64,000 nt of DNA from Azospirillum lipoferum. Its GTDB lineage: Bacteria; Pseudomonadota; Alphaproteobacteria; Azospirillales; Azospirillaceae. How positions within the stretch are numbered: the stretch's first letter is position 1; every line of letters begins with the position of its first letter. Both the position numbers and the translations under genes were made by a program. The notes under the pieces were generated by a model. That model was given only the letters and a program-made list of their open reading frames with translations, made no database searches and had not been told where the DNA came from. Positions 44,732 to 53,130 of the stretch are shown here, one piece after another. Location of the stretch: NCBI RefSeq assembly GCF_024170005.1, contig NZ_JALJXJ010000001.1, positions 1-64,000 on the forward strand, in the 5' to 3' direction.

Positions 44732-45052
44732 TCAGGCCTGGCTGACCTGCTGGCGCGCGATGTCCAGGAAATGTGCCATTTGCTTCTCCACACGGTGGTC
44801 GGAGATGTCGACCCCGCGGGCGTGCAGGTCGGCGCACAGCTTGTCCCGGATGTCGTGCGGGCCGGGGGTTGCAATATCGGTATCCACGATCTGGCGGGCA
44901 TAGGCCTCGGCGTCGGCACCGGACAGCCCCATCAGGTCGGCGGCCCATTCGCCGGCCAGCCGGTCGCGCCGGGCGCGGATGCGGAAGAGCAGGTCCTCGT
45001 CGTGCTGGAACTTGTTCTCGAAGGCCTTTTCGCGGTCGTCGAAGGTCGTCAT
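44732..45052 (-). CDS. F1-ATPase inhibitor zeta subunit (DUF1476)
   Basis: The zeta subunit of alphaproteobacterial ATP synthases blocks ATP hydrolysis by F1, as shown for Paracoccus. The 106-aa helical product begins MTTFDDREKAFENKFQHDED, where the N-terminal segment inserts into F1, and continues LLFRIRARRDRLAGEWAADL. The C-terminal four-helix domain includes VDISDHRVEKQMAHFLDIAR. It is a single gene, as in other alphaproteobacteria. Confidence 0.92.
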   Translation of the reverse strand: MTTFDDREKAFENKFQHDEDLLFRIRARRDRLAGEWAADLMGLSGADAEAYARQIVDTDIATPGPHDIRDKLCADLHARGVDISDHRVEKQMAHFLDIARQQVSQA

Positions 45053-45225
45053 GGGGACCCAGGCTCCTTTATTGGTTTCGCTCCCGTTTCCAAGGATTAT
45101 ATAGCCCGGAAGCGGTGATCGTCACTGCCCCGCCGCGTCGCAGCCGCGGATATTCTGCAGAGTTTCCTCCGGTGCCGGGATATCCTCGGGCACCACAAAA
45201 GACGCAATGAAAGACAGGGCATGGC

Positions 45226-45999
45226 ATGTGCAGCGTGATCCTCCTGCGGCGACCCGATGCAACCTGGCCGCTGGTCGTTGCCGGAAACCGTGACGAGATG
45301 ACTGGGCGCCCCTGGCTTCCCCCGGCCCGCCACTGGCCCGACCGCCCCAATGTGGTCGCCGGGCTGGACGAACTGGCCGGCGGCTCTTGGATGGGGTTGA
45401 ACGACGAGGGGGTGGTGGCGGTCGTTCTCAACCGTTTCGGCACGCTGGGGCCGGAGGCGGGCAAGCGGTCGCGCGGCGAACTGGTGCTGGATGCGCTGGA
45501 CCATGCCGACGCCGCCGACGCGGCCCGCAGCTTCGCCGACCTCGACATCCGCGCCTACCGCCCGTTCAATCTGGTGATCGCCGACAACCGCGACGCCTAT
45601 CTGGTGGTCCACCGCGGCGCCAACCCGCGCCATCGGCCGGAGGTATCGTCGATCCCCACCGGCGTCCACATGCTGACCGCCTTCGAGATGGACGACCTGC
45701 AGGACCCGCGCACCGCTTTCTACCGTCCGCTGTTCGAGCATGCGGTGCCGCCGACCATCGACGCGCTCGACGCTGAGTCCTTCGCTTGGGGCGGCTGGCC
45801 GGAGCTGATGGGCAGCCGCATCTGGGAGGGCACGCCGGACGAACGCGGCGCCATGGACTTCCTGCTGCCCAGCGGCTTCGGCACCTCGTCCAGCTCGCTG
45901 CTGGCGGTGCCGCGGGTGGAGCGGCCGGACCTGAACCCGATCTGGCATTTCGCCCCCGGCCGCCCGCACGCGGTGGACTATGCGCCAGTGGATCTGTGA
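45226..45999 (+). CDS. NRDE-domain (TANGO2-like) protein
   Basis: The 257-aa product opens MCSVILLRRPDATWPLVVAG, with Cys2 as a possible Ntn-type nucleophile, followed by the family's name motif NRDE. GGSWMGLNDEGVVAVVLNRF, RPFNLVIADNRDAYLVVHRG and a C-terminal HFAPGRPHAVDYAPV complete the pattern. Human TANGO2 is linked to lipid and heme handling; bacterial members have no settled function. It precedes purC by 130 bp. Confidence 0.88.
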   Translation: MCSVILLRRPDATWPLVVAGNRDEMTGRPWLPPARHWPDRPNVVAGLDELAGGSWMGLNDEGVVAVVLNRFGTLGPEAGKRSRGELVLDALDHADAADAARSFADLDIRAYRPFNLVIADNRDAYLVVHRGANPRHRPEVSSIPTGVHMLTAFEMDDLQDPRTAFYRPLFEHAVPPTIDALDAESFAWGGWPELMGSRIWEGTPDERGAMDFLLPSGFGTSSSSLLAVPRVERPDLNPIWHFAPGRPHAVDYAPVDL

Positions 46000-46129
46000 G
46001 GCGGCGGCACAATCCTGCCCTCCAGCCCCCGTCGTTGTGTTCGTGCACCCGGCTTGCTATATCACTCAGGCACATTCCTGGGCCGGCAAGCTCGCTTGAC
46101 CGGTCCTTACGTATTTGGACGAAGACGCG

Positions 46130-46894
46130 ATGACACGACGCCGGCGCATCTACGAAGGCAAGGCCAAGGTACTCTTCGAAGGGCCGGAGCCGGGCACCCT
46201 GGTGCAGTACTTCAAGGACGACGCGACCGCCTTCAACAACCAGAAGAAGGGCGTCATCACCGGCAAGGGGGTGCTGAACAACCGCATCTCCGAGTATCTG
46301 ATGAGCCGTCTGTCCGAGATCGGCGTGCCCACGCACTTCATGCGCCGCCTGAACATGCGCGAGCAGCTGGTGCGCGAGGTGGAGATCATCCCGATCGAGG
46401 TCGTCGTCCGCAACGTGGCCGCCGGCAGCCTGTCGCGCCGTTTCGGCATTCCCGAAGGCACGCCGCTGCCGCGCTCCATCATCGAATACTATTACAAGTC
46501 GGACGAGCTGAACGACCCGATGGTCTCTGAGGAGCACATCACCGCCTTCGGCTGGGCGGCTCCGCAGGATCTCGACGACATGGTCGCGCTGTCCTTGCGC
46601 GTGAACGACTATCTGTCCGGCCTCTTCCTCGGCATCGGGCTCAAGCTGGTGGACTTCAAGCTGGAGTTCGGCCGGCTGTGGGAGAACGAGGAGATGCGGA
46701 TCGTCCTGGCGGACGAGATCAGCCCCGACAACTGCCGCCTGTGGGACGTCAAGACCAACGAGAAGCTGGACAAGGACCGGTTCCGCCAGGATCTCGGCCG
46801 TGTCGAGGAAGCCTATCAGGAGGTCGCGCGGCGCCTCGGCATCCTGCCGGAAGGCGGGCCGAGTGACGTCAAGGGCCCCAAGACGATCCAGTGA
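46130..46894 (+). CDS. purC: Phosphoribosylaminoimidazole-succinocarboxamide synthase
   Basis: PurC joins CAIR and aspartate in step 8 of purine synthesis. The 254-aa product has [20 protein letters not shown], the ATP loop [40 protein letters not shown] and the substrate segment [15 protein letters not shown]. The TTG at 46115 would add five residues, but the ATG is preferred. purS follows after 54 bp, the usual purCSQ order of alphaproteobacteria. Confidence 0.96.
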   Translation: MTRRRRIYEGKAKVLFEGPEPGTLVQYFKDDATAFNNQKKGVITGKGVLNNRISEYLMSRLSEIGVPTHFMRRLNMREQLVREVEIIPIEVVVRNVAAGSLSRRFGIPEGTPLPRSIIEYYYKSDELNDPMVSEEHITAFGWAAPQDLDDMVALSLRVNDYLSGLFLGIGLKLVDFKLEFGRLWENEEMRIVLADEISPDNCRLWDVKTNEKLDKDRFRQDLGRVEEAYQEVARRLGILPEGGPSDVKGPKTIQ

Positions 46895-46948
46895 TCGGCA
46901 CCCAATAACCACCCCTCCACCCAACACCGTAAAGCGAGCGGACATCCG

Positions 46949-47191
46949 ATGAAGGCCAAGGTTCACGTCACCCTCAAGCGCGGCGTTCTCGACCCCCAGG
47001 GCAAGGCCATTGCGCACGCGCTGCACACGCTGGGCTTCGACGGCGTCGAGGACGTCCGCGCCGGCAAGGTGATCGAGCTGCAGCTCAAGAGCACCGACGA
47101 GGCGACCGCCCGCAAAGAGGTCGAGGCGATGTGCAGCAAGCTGCTCGCCAACACCGTGATCGAGGATTACGCGATCGAGCTGGTGGCCTGA
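46949..47191 (+). CDS. purS: Phosphoribosylformylglycinamidine synthase subunit PurS
   Basis: PurS is the small bridging subunit of the PurLQS FGAM synthase. The 80-aa product has KAKVHVTLKRGVLDPQGKAI, then HALHTLGFDGVEDVRAGKVI and KLLANTVIEDYAIELV, matching the family exactly. purQ and purL, normally next, do not follow: a DNA glycosylase gene starts 44 bp later. They must be elsewhere if the complex is made. Confidence 0.95.
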   Translation: MKAKVHVTLKRGVLDPQGKAIAHALHTLGFDGVEDVRAGKVIELQLKSTDEATARKEVEAMCSKLLANTVIEDYAIELVA

Positions 47192-47235
47192 GCCACTGGT
47201 TTCGGGATGTGGAGCGCGGCCGATGAGCGTTGAGC

Positions 47236-47868
47236 ATGAACGCTGAGCATCTGGCCGCGCTCGACCCCATTTTCGCCGAATGTTTGCGCGTCGGCGGCCC
47301 GGTGATCCGCGATTTCACCCGGCCGACCGGCTTCGTCGGCCTGCTGCGCATGGTGATGGAGCAGCAGCTCTCCACCAAGGTGGCGCTGGCCCTGTGGGCC
47401 AAGCTGCAGGACCGGCTGGGCGGCGCCGTCACCCCCGATGCCATCCTGGCGCTGGACGACGAGACGTTGCGCGCCTGCGGCTTCTCCCGCCAGAAGATCG
47501 GCTATGCCCGCGGCCTCGCCGAGGCGGTGACGAGCGGCCGGCTCGATTTCGACATCATCCATGACCTGCCCGACGAGGAGGCGATCACCCGGCTCGTCGC
47601 GCTGAAGGGCATCGGCCGCTGGAGCGCCGAGGTCTATCTGATGACCACGCTCGACCGGCCGGACATCTGGCCGATCGGCGATCTGGCGATTCAACTGGGC
47701 GTCCAGCGCCTGAAGGGCTGGGCCGACAAGCCGACGGCCAAGCAGCTGATCGAAGTTGCGGAACCCTGGCGGCCCTATCGCTCGCTGGCGGCGCGGCTGG
47801 TCTGGCACCATTATGTGGCGTTGCAGGAGCAGGCGAGGGCGGCGAGGGGTCTGCCGCCGTCGCGGTGA
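47236..47868 (+). CDS. DNA-3-methyladenine glycosylase (AlkA-like, HhH-GPD)
   Basis: The enzyme removes alkylated bases in base excision repair. The 210-aa product has the HhH-GPD fold with the hairpin LKGIGRWSAEVYLMTTL and the catalytic Asp in WPIGDLAIQLG. RMVMEQQLSTKVALALWAKL is the usual first helix pair. It is a short AlkA lacking the N-terminal TBP-like domain. It follows purS, but its promoter is unclear. The ATG two codons after a TTG was chosen. Confidence 0.9.
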   Translation: MNAEHLAALDPIFAECLRVGGPVIRDFTRPTGFVGLLRMVMEQQLSTKVALALWAKLQDRLGGAVTPDAILALDDETLRACGFSRQKIGYARGLAEAVTSGRLDFDIIHDLPDEEAITRLVALKGIGRWSAEVYLMTTLDRPDIWPIGDLAIQLGVQRLKGWADKPTAKQLIEVAEPWRPYRSLAARLVWHHYVALQEQARAARGLPPSR

Positions 47869-47874
47869 TTGCTC

Positions 47875-48858
47875 TCACCCTGCCAGCACCGGCAGCCGCC
47901 ACCCCGTCAGCGTGATCTCCACCGGCAGCCGCGCCAGCACGTCGCCATCCCCCTGAACCGCGTCGGCGAACAGCCCGTCGCCCGCCGGCCCCTCGATCCG
48001 CACGCGCCTGGCCGTCACCACGCGATACTCCGGAAAGCGCGCCAGCCGCCCGGCGGTGACGCCCCAGACATAGCGCAGCGCATTCAGCCGCCCGCCGCGC
48101 GGGAATAGGCAGACATGCAGCTCCGGTTCGGTCAGCCGCGCGTCGGGCGCGCAGATGAAGCGGCCGCCGTAGAAATGCCCCTTGGCGACGATGACCGATG
48201 CCACCTCCTGCGCTTTGCCCCAGCCGTCGCCATCGTCAAGCCGGACGCGATAGCGGTGGTCCGGCCGGGTCGCCAGTTGCACCAGCGTCTCCGCCACATA
48301 GGCGCCCTTGCCGATCAGCCGTTTCACCCGGGGATCGACCCGCTCCACCACCCGCGCGTCCAGCCCGACCCCAGCCATCAGCGAGAACACCCGTCCATTC
48401 GCCAGGGCCGGCCAGATCATCGTCCGCCGCCCGCTGGCAATCGCCGCGGCGATGCGCTCCGCATCCGTCGTCAGGCCCAGCTCGGCTGCCAGCACATTGG
48501 CGGTGCCCATCGGCACGATGCCCAGCGGCAGCGGCCGACCCGCTTCGGCATGGACCGCCAGTCCGTTGATGACCTCATTGATGGTGCCGTCGCCACCGGC
48601 CGCCACCACCGCGTCGACGTCGGCGGGAGCGGCTGCGCGGGCGAAGTCCTCGGCATCGCCACGCTTGCCGGTCGGCCTGACGGTAACGCCGATGCCGAGC
48701 GCCTCCAGCCGGGAGACCACCGCGCGCAGCCGCCGCGCCCGCCGCCCGCCGGCGGTCGGGTTGTGGATCACCAGCAGCCGCCGCACCTCGATCGCCGCAT
48801 CCCCGCCGCCACCGGCACCAATCGCCGGGCTCTCGTCCATCAGCACCGTGTCGCGCAC
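47875..48858 (-). CDS. Diacylglycerol kinase-family lipid kinase
   Basis: The 327-aa product has the DAGK catalytic domain: VRRLLVIHNPTAGGRRARRL, then VDAVVAAGGDGTINEVINGL with the ATP-binding GGDGT, and LGIVPMGTANVLAAELGL. The C-terminal half holds the YegS-type beta sandwich (GLDARVVERVDPRVKRLIGK). I chose GTG 48858 because GGGAGAG lies 7 bases before it; ATG 48840 is an alternative. It may phosphorylate diacylglycerol or sphingoid lipids. It lies divergently to an envelope gene block. Confidence 0.87.
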   Translation of the reverse strand: MRDTVLMDESPAIGAGGGGDAAIEVRRLLVIHNPTAGGRRARRLRAVVSRLEALGIGVTVRPTGKRGDAEDFARAAAPADVDAVVAAGGDGTINEVINGLAVHAEAGRPLPLGIVPMGTANVLAAELGLTTDAERIAAAIASGRRTMIWPALANGRVFSLMAGVGLDARVVERVDPRVKRLIGKGAYVAETLVQLATRPDHRYRVRLDDGDGWGKAQEVASVIVAKGHFYGGRFICAPDARLTEPELHVCLFPRGGRLNALRYVWGVTAGRLARFPEYRVVTARRVRIEGPAGDGLFADAVQGDGDVLARLPVEITLTGWRLPVLAG

Positions 48859-49079
48859 CGATTCGCTCTCCCTGACCGGCGCATGGAGCGCCTTCTGTTG
48901 CAGAACAGTGAAGGGCTTGCGGCGGTTCCGTTTCAGTAAAACTGCAACGTTATGACGATAGCCCAAATTGCTGTGACGAATAGGTGCGGCGGTTCCAAAG
49001 CATTGTCAAGATGTACGGATTTCGATTATACGGCAGTTGTCTTGATGGCCAACCGGCCATGGCGACGACGGAGCGGAAG

Positions 49080-49904
49080 ATGGACGCCGTCCCAGCGGTC
49101 AAGCGCTACCGCAGCATTTGGATATCCGACGTTCATCTGGGAACGCGCGGCTGTCAGGCGGAGCTGCTTCTCGATTTCCTGAAGCACACCGAATCGGATC
49201 ACCTGTTCCTGGTCGGCGACATCGTCGACGGCTGGCGGCTGAAGAAAAGCTGGTACTGGCCGCAGGCCCACAATGACGTGGTGCAGAAGATCATGCGCCG
49301 CGCCCGCAAGGGGGTGGAGGTCTATTACATCCCCGGCAACCATGACGAGGCGGCGCGCGATTATGTCGGGCTGCAGTTCGGCGGGGTGCATGTGGTGGAT
49401 GAATGGGTCCACACCACCGCCGACGGCCGGCGCCTGCTGATCACCCATGGCGACAAGTTCGACGCGGTGGTGCGCTATGCCAAGTGGCTGGCCCTGCTGG
49501 GCGACCACGCCTACGTCACGCTGCTGCACGTCAACACCTTGTTCAACTGGGTGCGCCGCAAGCTGGGCTTCAATTACTGGTCGCTGTCGGCCTATCTGAA
49601 GCACAAGGCCAAGACCGCGGTCGAGTTCATCGGCAAGTACGAAGAGGCGCTGGGCGAGGAAGCCCGCCGCCGCAAGGTCGATGGCGTCGTCTGCGGCCAC
49701 ATCCACACCGCCGAGATGCGCGATATCGAAGGAATCCTCTATTGCAACGACGGCGATTGGGTCGAGTCCTGCACCGCCTTGGTCGAGCACGACAGTGGCG
49801 CGCTGGAGATCATCCGCTGGACGGAGGTCATGGCGCAGCGGCTTCCGGCCACCGGTCCCACCAACAGTGGCAAGGTCACGGCGAAGGAACGGGAAGCGGC
49901 GTGA
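49080..49904 (+). CDS. UDP-2,3-diacylglucosamine diphosphatase-like phosphatase (LpxH-type)
   Basis: The 274-aa product is a calcineurin-like metallophosphatase with the LpxH-type order: IWISDVHLGTRG, LVGDIVDGWRLKKSW, YIPGNHDEAARDY, LLITHGDKFDAV and GVVCGHIHTAEM. LpxH removes UMP from UDP-diacylglucosamine in lipid A synthesis, but this variant (COG2908 with a C-terminal helix region) may act on another nucleotide-lipid, because many alphaproteobacteria use LpxI. It overlaps the glycosyltransferase start (GTGA). I chose the ATG behind GGAG; an earlier ATG at 49059 and a TTG at 48984 exist. Confidence 0.82.
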   Translation: MDAVPAVKRYRSIWISDVHLGTRGCQAELLLDFLKHTESDHLFLVGDIVDGWRLKKSWYWPQAHNDVVQKIMRRARKGVEVYYIPGNHDEAARDYVGLQFGGVHVVDEWVHTTADGRRLLITHGDKFDAVVRYAKWLALLGDHAYVTLLHVNTLFNWVRRKLGFNYWSLSAYLKHKAKTAVEFIGKYEEALGEEARRRKVDGVVCGHIHTAEMRDIEGILYCNDGDWVESCTALVEHDSGALEIIRWTEVMAQRLPATGPTNSGKVTAKEREAA

Positions 49905-50899
49905 ACATCCTGATCGTCAGCGACGCCTGGCACCCGCAGGTGAACGGCGTCGTGCGTACCATCGGCACCGTGCGCGAAGAGCTGGAGGCGATGGGCCATA
50001 GCGTCGAGGTGATCGGCCCCGACCGCTTCCGCACCCTGCCGATGCCGTCATATCCGGAAATCCGGCTGGCGGTCGGGGCGAAGCGGCGGCTTTGGGCGAT
50101 GATCGAAGGCTTGCGGCCCGACTGCATCCACATCGCCACCGAAGGGCCGCTGGGCTTCGCCGCGCGGTCCTATTGCCTGAAGCATGGCAAGCCCTTCACC
50201 ACCGCCTACCACACGCGCTTTCCCGAATATGTGCGCGACCGCGCGCCGATCCCGCTGGCGCTGTCCTATGCGGTGGTCCGCCGCTTCCACAAGCCGTCCT
50301 CGGCCGTGATGGTGGCGACCCAGACCATCGAGGACGCGCTGAAGACCCGCGGCTTCGCCAACATCCGCCGCTGGACCCGCGGCGTCGATACCGAGCTGTT
50401 CCGTCCCCGCGACAAGGACTTCCTCGATCTGCCGCGTCCGGTATCGATGTATGTCGGCCGCGTCGCGGTGGAAAAGAACCTGGAGGATTTCCTGCGGCTC
50501 GACCTGCCCGGCAGCAAGGTGGTGGTCGGCGACGGCCCGGCGCGGGAGGAGTTGCAGCGCAAGTACCCCGGCGTCCATTGGGTCGGCGCCAAGCATGGCG
50601 AGGAGTTGGCGAAGCATTATGCCGCCGCCGACGTCTTCGTCTTTCCGTCGCGCACCGACACCTTCGGGCTGGTGCTGCTGGAGGCACTGGCGTCGGGCGT
50701 GCCGGTGGCGGCCTACCCGGTGCCGGGTCCGCTGGACGTGGTTGACGGCTCCGGCGCCGGCTGCCTGGACGAGGATCTGAAACGGGCGGTCGAAGGGGCG
50801 CTGGCGATCCCTGGGCAGGCCTGCCGGGACTATGCATTAGGCTATTCCTGGCGCCGCTCGGCCGAACAGTTCCTGTCGAACCTGCGACCCTTCACGTAA
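49901..50899 (+). CDS. GT4-family glycosyltransferase
   Basis: The 332-aa product begins with a GTG inside the stop of the phosphatase gene. It has the GT-B fold: VNILIVSDAWHPQVNGVVRT with the acceptor Gly-rich loop, then PDCIHIATEGPLGFAARSYC, and in the donor domain VGRVAVEKNLEDFL and FPSRTDTFGLVLLEALASG with the E-x7-E motif. It resembles GT4 mannosyl- or SqdX-type transferases that modify lipids. Coupling to a metallophosphatase suggests a glycolipid step. Confidence 0.87.
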   Translation: MNILIVSDAWHPQVNGVVRTIGTVREELEAMGHSVEVIGPDRFRTLPMPSYPEIRLAVGAKRRLWAMIEGLRPDCIHIATEGPLGFAARSYCLKHGKPFTTAYHTRFPEYVRDRAPIPLALSYAVVRRFHKPSSAVMVATQTIEDALKTRGFANIRRWTRGVDTELFRPRDKDFLDLPRPVSMYVGRVAVEKNLEDFLRLDLPGSKVVVGDGPAREELQRKYPGVHWVGAKHGEELAKHYAAADVFVFPSRTDTFGLVLLEALASGVPVAAYPVPGPLDVVDGSGAGCLDEDLKRAVEGALAIPGQACRDYALGYSWRRSAEQFLSNLRPFT

Positions 50900-50987
50900 G
50901 CGGGAGCCTGCTCATTCGGACTTGGCGAGGTCTCCGGGTCGTGGTTCCATTGTACCGAGCCACCACTCCCGCGCGAGGTTGCAGGCC

Positions 50988-51611
50988 ATGACCCCCGACT
51001 TCCTCATCACCTCCCTGATCGTTGTCGCCTCCCCCGGCACCGGGGTTCTGCTGACGCTGGCGGCGGGGTTGTCGCAGGGCGCGCGGGCCAGCGCGGTGAC
51101 GGCGTTCGGCTGCACGCTGGGGATCGTGCCGCACATGGTGGCGGCGGTGCTGGGGCTGGCCGCCCTGCTGCACACCAGTGCCGTGGCGTTCCAGGGGCTG
51201 AAGATCCTGGGCGTGCTCTATCTGCTCTACATGGCCTGGGCGACGCTGAAGGAGCAGGGGGCGCTAAGCGTTCAGACGGACGGGACGGCGGACGGGAGGC
51301 AGCGCACGACCGGGCGGATGATCCTGCGCGCAGTGCTGGTCAATGTGCTGAACCCGAAGCTGTCGATCTTCTTCCTGGCTTTCCTGCCGCAGTTCGTCAG
51401 CGAGGCCGATCCCCAGCCGCTCGCCCGCATGCTGGAACTCAGCGGCGTGTTCATGGCCCTGACCTTCGCGGTCTTCGTCGTCTACGGCCTGTTCGCCGCC
51501 GCGGTTCGCGACCAGGTGATCTCCCGCCCGCGGGTGATGGCCTGGATGCGCCGCAGCTTCGCCGCCGCATTCGCGGCGCTGGGCGCCAAGCTGGCGCTGG
51601 CGGAGCGCTGA
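50988..51611 (+). CDS. LysE/RhtB-family exporter
   Basis: The 207-aa product has six hydrophobic helices and the family start FLITSLIVVASPGTGVLLTL, followed by ILGVLYLLYMAWATLKEQGA and LVNVLNPKLSIFFLAFLPQF. LysE/RhtB proteins export amino acids such as lysine, threonine or homoserine lactone. It lies 88 bp after the glycosyltransferase. The frame is open earlier, but the ATG at 50988 starts the transport domain. A paralogue lies at 56.3 kb. Confidence 0.9.
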   Translation: MTPDFLITSLIVVASPGTGVLLTLAAGLSQGARASAVTAFGCTLGIVPHMVAAVLGLAALLHTSAVAFQGLKILGVLYLLYMAWATLKEQGALSVQTDGTADGRQRTTGRMILRAVLVNVLNPKLSIFFLAFLPQFVSEADPQPLARMLELSGVFMALTFAVFVVYGLFAAAVRDQVISRPRVMAWMRRSFAAAFAALGAKLALAER

Positions 51612-51761
51612 CCGGGCGATTGTCGGCGCCCGAGGAAGAACCCGCATACATCGTACTGAACGTCATTTGAAAATGGATGGTAGCATTTCTGTTGAACTGC
51701 GCGCGTTCTGGGATTTAAGCTTCCCGAGTTGGCCCAACCGGCAGCCTGTTTGGGAGAACTC

Positions 51762-52718
51762 ATGCCGTTCCGTTGTTCTTCCTTCCTCGCGTCGGTAGCT
51801 GGCCAGCCTTGGTGCCTGCGGGCTGCGTCGTTGTTGGCCGTACCCCTTCTGCTGCTCGCGGGATGTGAATCCTTCAGAGGAACGCCGGAACGCCTGCCCC
51901 GGGAGGAGATGCTTCCGGCTGCCACGGACGGCGGCGCGGTTCCGGCTGCTCCGCCATCTGTCACGACCGCAGACGCCAGCATCAAGACCATTCTGGCCAG
52001 CCCCAACACGGACACGCGAAACATGGCGCTCGCAAAGCGCATGTATTTGATCGACATGAATTTTGCGGAGTTCGAGTCCAAGCTGTTCCAGCGCATGCGC
52101 GAGGCTGGGTTCGGCACGGACGTGTTGACGCTGGGCGTCACGTCCGCCGGTGCAGCCAGCGGCGGCGCCGCCGCCAGCATCCTGTCCGCGATCGGTGCCG
52201 GGATCACCGGCAGCCGTGCCGCCTTCGACAAGGAGGTCCTGGCCGACAAGACCCTGCCGGCGCTCCACGCCGCGATGCGCGCCAACCGGGCGAAGCTCCG
52301 CAATCGCATCATCACAGGGATGGGGAAGTCGATCGGCGTCTATCCGCCCTATATGGCGGCGTCCGACATCACGGATTACGAGGCGGCCGGAACAATGCTG
52401 ACGGCGCTCATTGGACTGACCGAACAGGCAACCATCGAAGCCCGGACCGAAGAGAGAAAGCTGGAGATCATCACCGGTTTCACCACATTGCCGGCAGCCA
52501 ATTATCTGGCCAATTATGCCCATCAGCCGGGCCTTCCCTTGCAGCAGACAAAGAGCCGGCTGGAAGAAATCACCAGGATGTACAAGGATCTTGGCGTCGA
52601 TACCAAGGGGGCGGCAGCCGTCTCGCTGTACCGCAATCCGGCGCTGCTGAAGGAAACCGAAACCATCGCTCGCTCGGCTGGGGCGGCTGACGCAGGGCGC
52701 ATCCAGTCCCCTGCGTGA
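51762..52718 (+). CDS. Hypothetical lipoprotein
   Basis: I do not recognise the family. The 318-aa product has a long signal region with a lipobox, VPLLLLAGC (Cys35), so it should be anchored to a membrane. A Pro/Ala-rich linker follows, then a mainly helical domain: KTILASPNTDTRNMALAKRM, a Gly/Ala-rich stretch with GVTSAGAASGGAAASILSA, and RRIITGMGKSIG-type basic helices. GGAG lies 7 bases before the ATG. The base composition just upstream is notably AT-rich. A small gene with a good ribosome site follows after 49 bp. Confidence 0.7.
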   Translation: MPFRCSSFLASVAGQPWCLRAASLLAVPLLLLAGCESFRGTPERLPREEMLPAATDGGAVPAAPPSVTTADASIKTILASPNTDTRNMALAKRMYLIDMNFAEFESKLFQRMREAGFGTDVLTLGVTSAGAASGGAAASILSAIGAGITGSRAAFDKEVLADKTLPALHAAMRANRAKLRNRIITGMGKSIGVYPPYMAASDITDYEAAGTMLTALIGLTEQATIEARTEERKLEIITGFTTLPAANYLANYAHQPGLPLQQTKSRLEEITRMYKDLGVDTKGAAAVSLYRNPALLKETETIARSAGAADAGRIQSPA

Positions 52719-52767
52719 ACCAGGGCCGACACCCACCAGAACCAACCAGTCCAACCAGGAGGAAGAC

Positions 52768-52938
52768 ATGATCGTTCAGCAGAATCTCACCGAAGCGCAG
52801 GCCGACGAGATCGTTCAAGGCGCGCTGGAGCAGTACGGCAAGGATCTGCCGGTGCAGAAGCTGTCGCAGGGCGGCGAAAAGTGGACGGTGGTCTACATCC
52901 CGCCCGGCCAGGAGCAGGAGAACGTCCCCACGGCCTGA
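52768..52938 (+). CDS. Small hypothetical protein (56 aa)
   Basis: An AGGAGGA site 4 bases before the ATG leads a 56-codon frame. The product starts MIVQQNLTEAQADEIVQGAL, contains KLSQGGEKWTVVYIPPGQ and ends with a polar tail. It is acidic, with predicted helix then strand. It is probably co-transcribed with the upstream lipoprotein gene and lies before waaA. No family was recognised. The strong ribosome site and clean codon usage make it more than a chance ORF. Confidence 0.6.
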   Translation: MIVQQNLTEAQADEIVQGALEQYGKDLPVQKLSQGGEKWTVVYIPPGQEQENVPTA

Positions 52939-53130
52939 TCGGGTCGCCTGGCCAGGCCACCTTGTCGGAAATGAGGAGGCCGGACGGGGCTGGCGGCCAT
53001 GCGGCGCACCGCGGCCCCTGTTACGGAACGGTTGCCGCGTGCTAAGGTGCCGCCGGGCGCGTGGCCGGTGTTCCGTATCAGGGATACCGGCAACGCGCCC
53101 GTTGTCGTAAGTCTCCTGTTCCGGACCTTG

